Assembly: GCA_045114455.1 (NCBI GenBank)
Contig: JBGUKN010000043.1
Span: 1 to 25,242, forward strand
Source: UBA1732 sp045114455
Lineage (GTDB): Bacteria; Verrucomicrobiota; Lentisphaeria; Victivallales; UBA1829
DNA: 25,242 nucleotides
Direction of reading: 5' to 3'
Shown: positions 22,895 to 25,242 of the stretch, piece after piece
Position numbering within the stretch: the stretch's first letter is position 1
Layout of the letters: the number at the start of each line of letters is the position of its first letter
Position numbers and translations under genes: made by a program
The notes under the pieces: model-generated
Database searches by the model: none
Told to the model about the DNA's origin: nothing
Seen by the model: only the letters and a program-made list of their open reading frames with translations

Positions 22895-24634
22895 ATGAAG
22901 TTTAAATGCAATATCCCGGCTGCATTTCTGATCTTTCTGATTTTGTACGTGTTTCTGCTCGGAGTCCGGCCGCTCGTCTCTCCCGATGAGGCACGCTACC
23001 TCGAAATCCCGCGCGAAATGCTCGCCGATCAGGATTATGTGACGCCTCGCTTGAACGGCGCGCGCTATTTTGAAAAGCCGATCATGGGGTACTGGCTGAT
23101 CGCCGGGGCGGTCCGCGTGTTCGGCGAAAACGCGTTTGCCGGACGTTTTATGCCGGCGGTCTCGACCGGCCTTGCGGCGGTGCTCGTGCTCCTGCTGTCT
23201 TTGAAAATGACCGGACGGCGGGATGTCGGCTGGTTTGCAGCGGGCTGTTTCCTGCTGATGCCGCTGGTGTTCATTGTCGGCACGACCTGTACGCTGGATG
23301 CGATTTTCTCGCTGTTCGTGACCGCGACCGTGGCGTCGTTCTACTGTGCCATGGAGGGGTTTCTTGAGAAAAAAAGCATGAAATGCGTGCTGTGGCTTCT
23401 TGCGACCGGAGCGGCTGCGGGCTGCGCGTTCCTGACAAAAGGCTTCCTCGCGTTTGCCCTGCCGGTCATGGCTGTGCTGCCGTGGCTGATTTGGGAAAAA
23501 CGCTGGAAAGCGATCTTCGTGCTGCCGTGGCTGCCGTTTGTCGCTGCTCTGATCGTGATCGCTCCGTGGGCGATCCTGATCCATCGGGCGCAGCCGGATT
23601 TCTGGCGGTATTTCGTCATTGAGGAGCACTTTGCCCGTTTCTTCGGCGGCGCCGAAGCGGAGCATCCGCATGGGCCGTTCTATTTCGTCCTGACCCTGCT
23701 CTGGGGGGCGGGTGAATGGTTCCTGCTTGCGCCCGCGGTCGGACTCGGATTCCGGAAGATCGGCGTCAGGGGAGAGGATAAATCATGGTTCCGGTTCCTG
23801 ATCTGCTGGTTCGCCGGACCGTTCCTGTTCCTGTCCGCGTCGAGCGGAAAACTCCCGACGTACATTCTGCCGTGCTTTCCCGCGCTTGCGATCATGCTTT
23901 CCGCCGCCTTGTTCCGTTATTTCGAGGAACGTCCGGACGGGAAGGGCAAGCTGTTCAATGTGCCGCTGATGATGCTCTGCGGGGCTCTTGTTCTGGCGAT
24001 CCTCGCGGGGATCGTCGCGTTTTTCCTTGACCTGCCGGGAAGATTCGGGATCACCATTTTTGAAAAGAACGAAACGTGGAAGTGTTTTGTCATCTTCAAC
24101 GTGGCTGTCCTGGCGCTGCTCGGATTTGCGGCGGCGTTCTCGGAGAAACTCCCCGCGCGCAAAATTTCGTACTTTATTGCGGCGGTCGTTCCGGTTTTCA
24201 TCGCAGTGGATCTGGTCGTCCCGGAAAGCTTCTACGATGCGCGTTCCATGGACAAATTCCTGGAGGAGTGCCGGGACGAGATCACGCCCGACACGCTGAT
24301 CCTCGCGCACGGTTCGAACATGCATGCCCTCTGCTTCGCGTACCACCGGAACGACCTGTATCTGATCTTCCCCGGCGAGCTGACCTATGGCCTGACCTGC
24401 AAGGATGCGGAGGAGAAGGACAGGATCCGCAATCAGTCGGTCAGGAAGATACCGGAGCTGCTTGCCGCAAATCCCGGGAAAAAGGTCGTCATGTTCTTTC
24501 CCGCTGACCGTTATTACGACCACTACAACCGGCACAAGTTCCATCTGCCTCCGGCGCTTTCCGTGAAGAAATCGATTCCTTCCGATCCTGAGAACAAGCA
24601 GGCAAGCGGTCAGGTCCTGGTACGGTTCCAGTGA
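22895..24634 (+). CDS. ArnT/PMT-family membrane glycosyltransferase
   Basis: The protein has 579 residues with about 12 membrane helices, ending in a soluble part from about 440 on. Near the N-terminus it has SPDEARYLEIPREM and then a NGARYFEKPIMGYWL segment, the first periplasmic loop of the GT39/ArnT (PMT) family with its metal-binding D/E. Family members transfer a sugar from a polyprenyl phosphate carrier to lipid A, protein or other acceptors. The start ATG at 22895 follows GGAG by 11 bases. A longer frame from a TTG at 22817 has no ribosome site and is rejected. It is a single-gene unit; the GT2 gene elsewhere in the window could make a lipid-linked sugar for it, but no direct link is visible. 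Donor and acceptor are unknown. Confidence 0.85.
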   Translation: MKFKCNIPAAFLIFLILYVFLLGVRPLVSPDEARYLEIPREMLADQDYVTPRLNGARYFEKPIMGYWLIAGAVRVFGENAFAGRFMPAVSTGLAAVLVLLLSLKMTGRRDVGWFAAGCFLLMPLVFIVGTTCTLDAIFSLFVTATVASFYCAMEGFLEKKSMKCVLWLLATGAAAGCAFLTKGFLAFALPVMAVLPWLIWEKRWKAIFVLPWLPFVAALIVIAPWAILIHRAQPDFWRYFVIEEHFARFFGGAEAEHPHGPFYFVLTLLWGAGEWFLLAPAVGLGFRKIGVRGEDKSWFRFLICWFAGPFLFLSASSGKLPTYILPCFPALAIMLSAALFRYFEERPDGKGKLFNVPLMMLCGALVLAILAGIVAFFLDLPGRFGITIFEKNETWKCFVIFNVAVLALLGFAAAFSEKLPARKISYFIAAVVPVFIAVDLVVPESFYDARSMDKFLEECRDEITPDTLILAHGSNMHALCFAYHRNDLYLIFPGELTYGLTCKDAEEKDRIRNQSVRKIPELLAANPGKKVVMFFPADRYYDHYNRHKFHLPPALSVKKSIPSDPENKQASGQVLVRFQ

Positions 24635-24675
24635 GACCTGCTGACACCGGGAAGGGTATTCCGGTTTTGAAAACA

Positions 24676-24710
24676 CGGCGTTTTTCAGGAAAATGACTGG
24701 AAAAACGCCG
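24676..24710 (+). terminator. Perfect hairpin after the ArnT-like gene, overlapping the etfB promoter
   Basis: An 11-bp perfect inverted repeat (24676-24686 with 24700-24710, CGGCGTTTTTC/GAAAAACGCCG) has a 13-base loop. It is 41 bases past the ArnT-like stop. No T tract follows directly, so it is either a weak terminator or an operator-like site; its right arm covers the predicted -35 of etfB. Confidence 0.5.
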
Positions 24711-24725
24711 GAAAGATGCTATATT
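24698..24725 (+). promoter_or_regulatory. Predicted promoter of etfB
   Basis: The -10 TATATT (24720-24725) has TGC before it; the best -35, TGGAAA (24698-24703), lies 16 bp upstream within the hairpin. The start site would be near 24732, 60 bases before the ATG. Confidence 0.5.
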
Positions 24726-24792
24726 ATTATTTTACGGCAAATTTTGAATTGACAGCAAAAAACCTGTTGACATAACCCAGGAAGGAACAGTC

Positions 24793-25242
24793 ATGAGCTG
24801 CACAATCCTCGTTTTTGTGAAGCAAGTCCCGGACACGAAGAATGTTACGGGCGACGCCATGAAGCCCGACGGAACCATCAACCGTCAGGCGCTTCCCGCT
24901 ATTTTCAACCCTGAAGACCTGAACGCGCTTGAGCTGGCCCTCCAGCTGAAGGACCGCTACGGCGCGAAAGTCGTCGTCGCGACGATGGGACTCCCCGCCG
25001 CAGCAGGCATCCTCCGCGATTCTCTGTTCCGCGGCGCCGACGAAACCGTGCTCCTGACCGACCGCGCGCTCGGCGGTTCCGATACGCTGGCCACCAGCTT
25101 CGCGCTGAGCCGTCTGGCGAAGAAGATCGGAAACTTCGACCTCGTTCTCTGCGGACGTCAGGCCATCGACGGCGACACCGCCCAGGTCGGCCCGCAGATC
25201 GCCGAAAAGCTCGGCATCCCGCAGATTTCCTACGTTCAGGAA
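24793..25242 (+). CDS. etfB: Electron transfer flavoprotein beta subunit, 5' part
   Basis: The first 150 residues are present and the frame is open at the window end. EtfB with EtfA forms the FAD/AMP-binding heterodimer that carries electrons from acyl-CoA dehydrogenases or takes part in electron bifurcation. The N-terminus ILVFVKQVPDT, the NPEDLNALELAL helix and the VLCGRQAIDGDTAQVGPQIAE signature (137-143 region) are characteristic. The ATG follows AGGAAGGA. etfA and partner dehydrogenases would be expected downstream but lie outside the window. Whether it belongs to a bifurcating type cannot be told from this half. Confidence 0.93.
   Translation, partial: MSCTILVFVKQVPDTKNVTGDAMKPDGTINRQALPAIFNPEDLNALELALQLKDRYGAKVVVATMGLPAAAGILRDSLFRGADETVLLTDRALGGSDTLATSFALSRLAKKIGNFDLVLCGRQAIDGDTAQVGPQIAEKLGIPQISYVQE

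Overview
The window reads as chromosomal DNA of a GC-rich, Gram-negative-type bacterium. I infer an anaerobic, possibly gut-associated member of the Lentisphaerota/Victivallales or a relative in the PVC group. The reasons are the GGGtGRT/NifU-like pair, a KamA-type aminomutase, a large AsmA-like envelope protein and long lineage-specific hypotheticals. This is judged from gene content only; no marker search was possible. There is no prophage, insertion sequence, integrase or CRISPR array, so it looks like an ordinary housekeeping region with several lineage-specific genes.

Layout. 1-609 is the 3' part of a KamA-family radical SAM aminomutase (+). 808-1224 is a small secreted Cys-rich protein (+), ending at a bidirectional terminator shared with a leftward cluster: a Lys/Ala-tailed small protein (3045-2719), pdxA (2688-1726) and queD (1702-1325). 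3464-7390 is a 1,308-residue AsmA/YdbH-like protein (+). It converges on a leftward information-processing block: adk-map-infA (10873-9219), then HU and hisS (9084-7501).

11128-13918 (+) is a two-gene unit: a PTS EIIA domain fused to two CBS domains, then an ion-transporter-superfamily permease with an extra soluble C-terminal domain. 14101-15696 (+) is a secreted protein with an acidic stretch and internal repeats. A class II tRNA-Leu(CAA) lies at 15876-15791 (-). 18861-16148 (-) is a translationally coupled GT2 glycosyltransferase and multi-spanning membrane protein. 22605-19109 (-) carries a NifU-like Fe-S scaffold protein, a GGGtGRT protein and the double-GTPase Der, with a run of hairpins before der. 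22895-24634 (+) is an ArnT/PMT-like glycosyltransferase, and 24793 to the window end is the start of etfB (+).

How the genes fit together. Several transcription units begin with a near-identical promoter, TTGAAA (or TTGATT) - 16/17 bp - TATATT (or TANNTT), often with TG just upstream of the -10. This lets unit boundaries and start codons be assigned and shows that several longest-ORF starts are too far upstream. The most interesting items are the EIIA-CBS/permease pair, the NifU-like/GGGtGRT pair with its downstream hairpins, the unexplained Lys/Ala-tailed and CPVC-repeat proteins, and the KamA lacking zinc ligands. None can be claimed as a new system from sequence alone.
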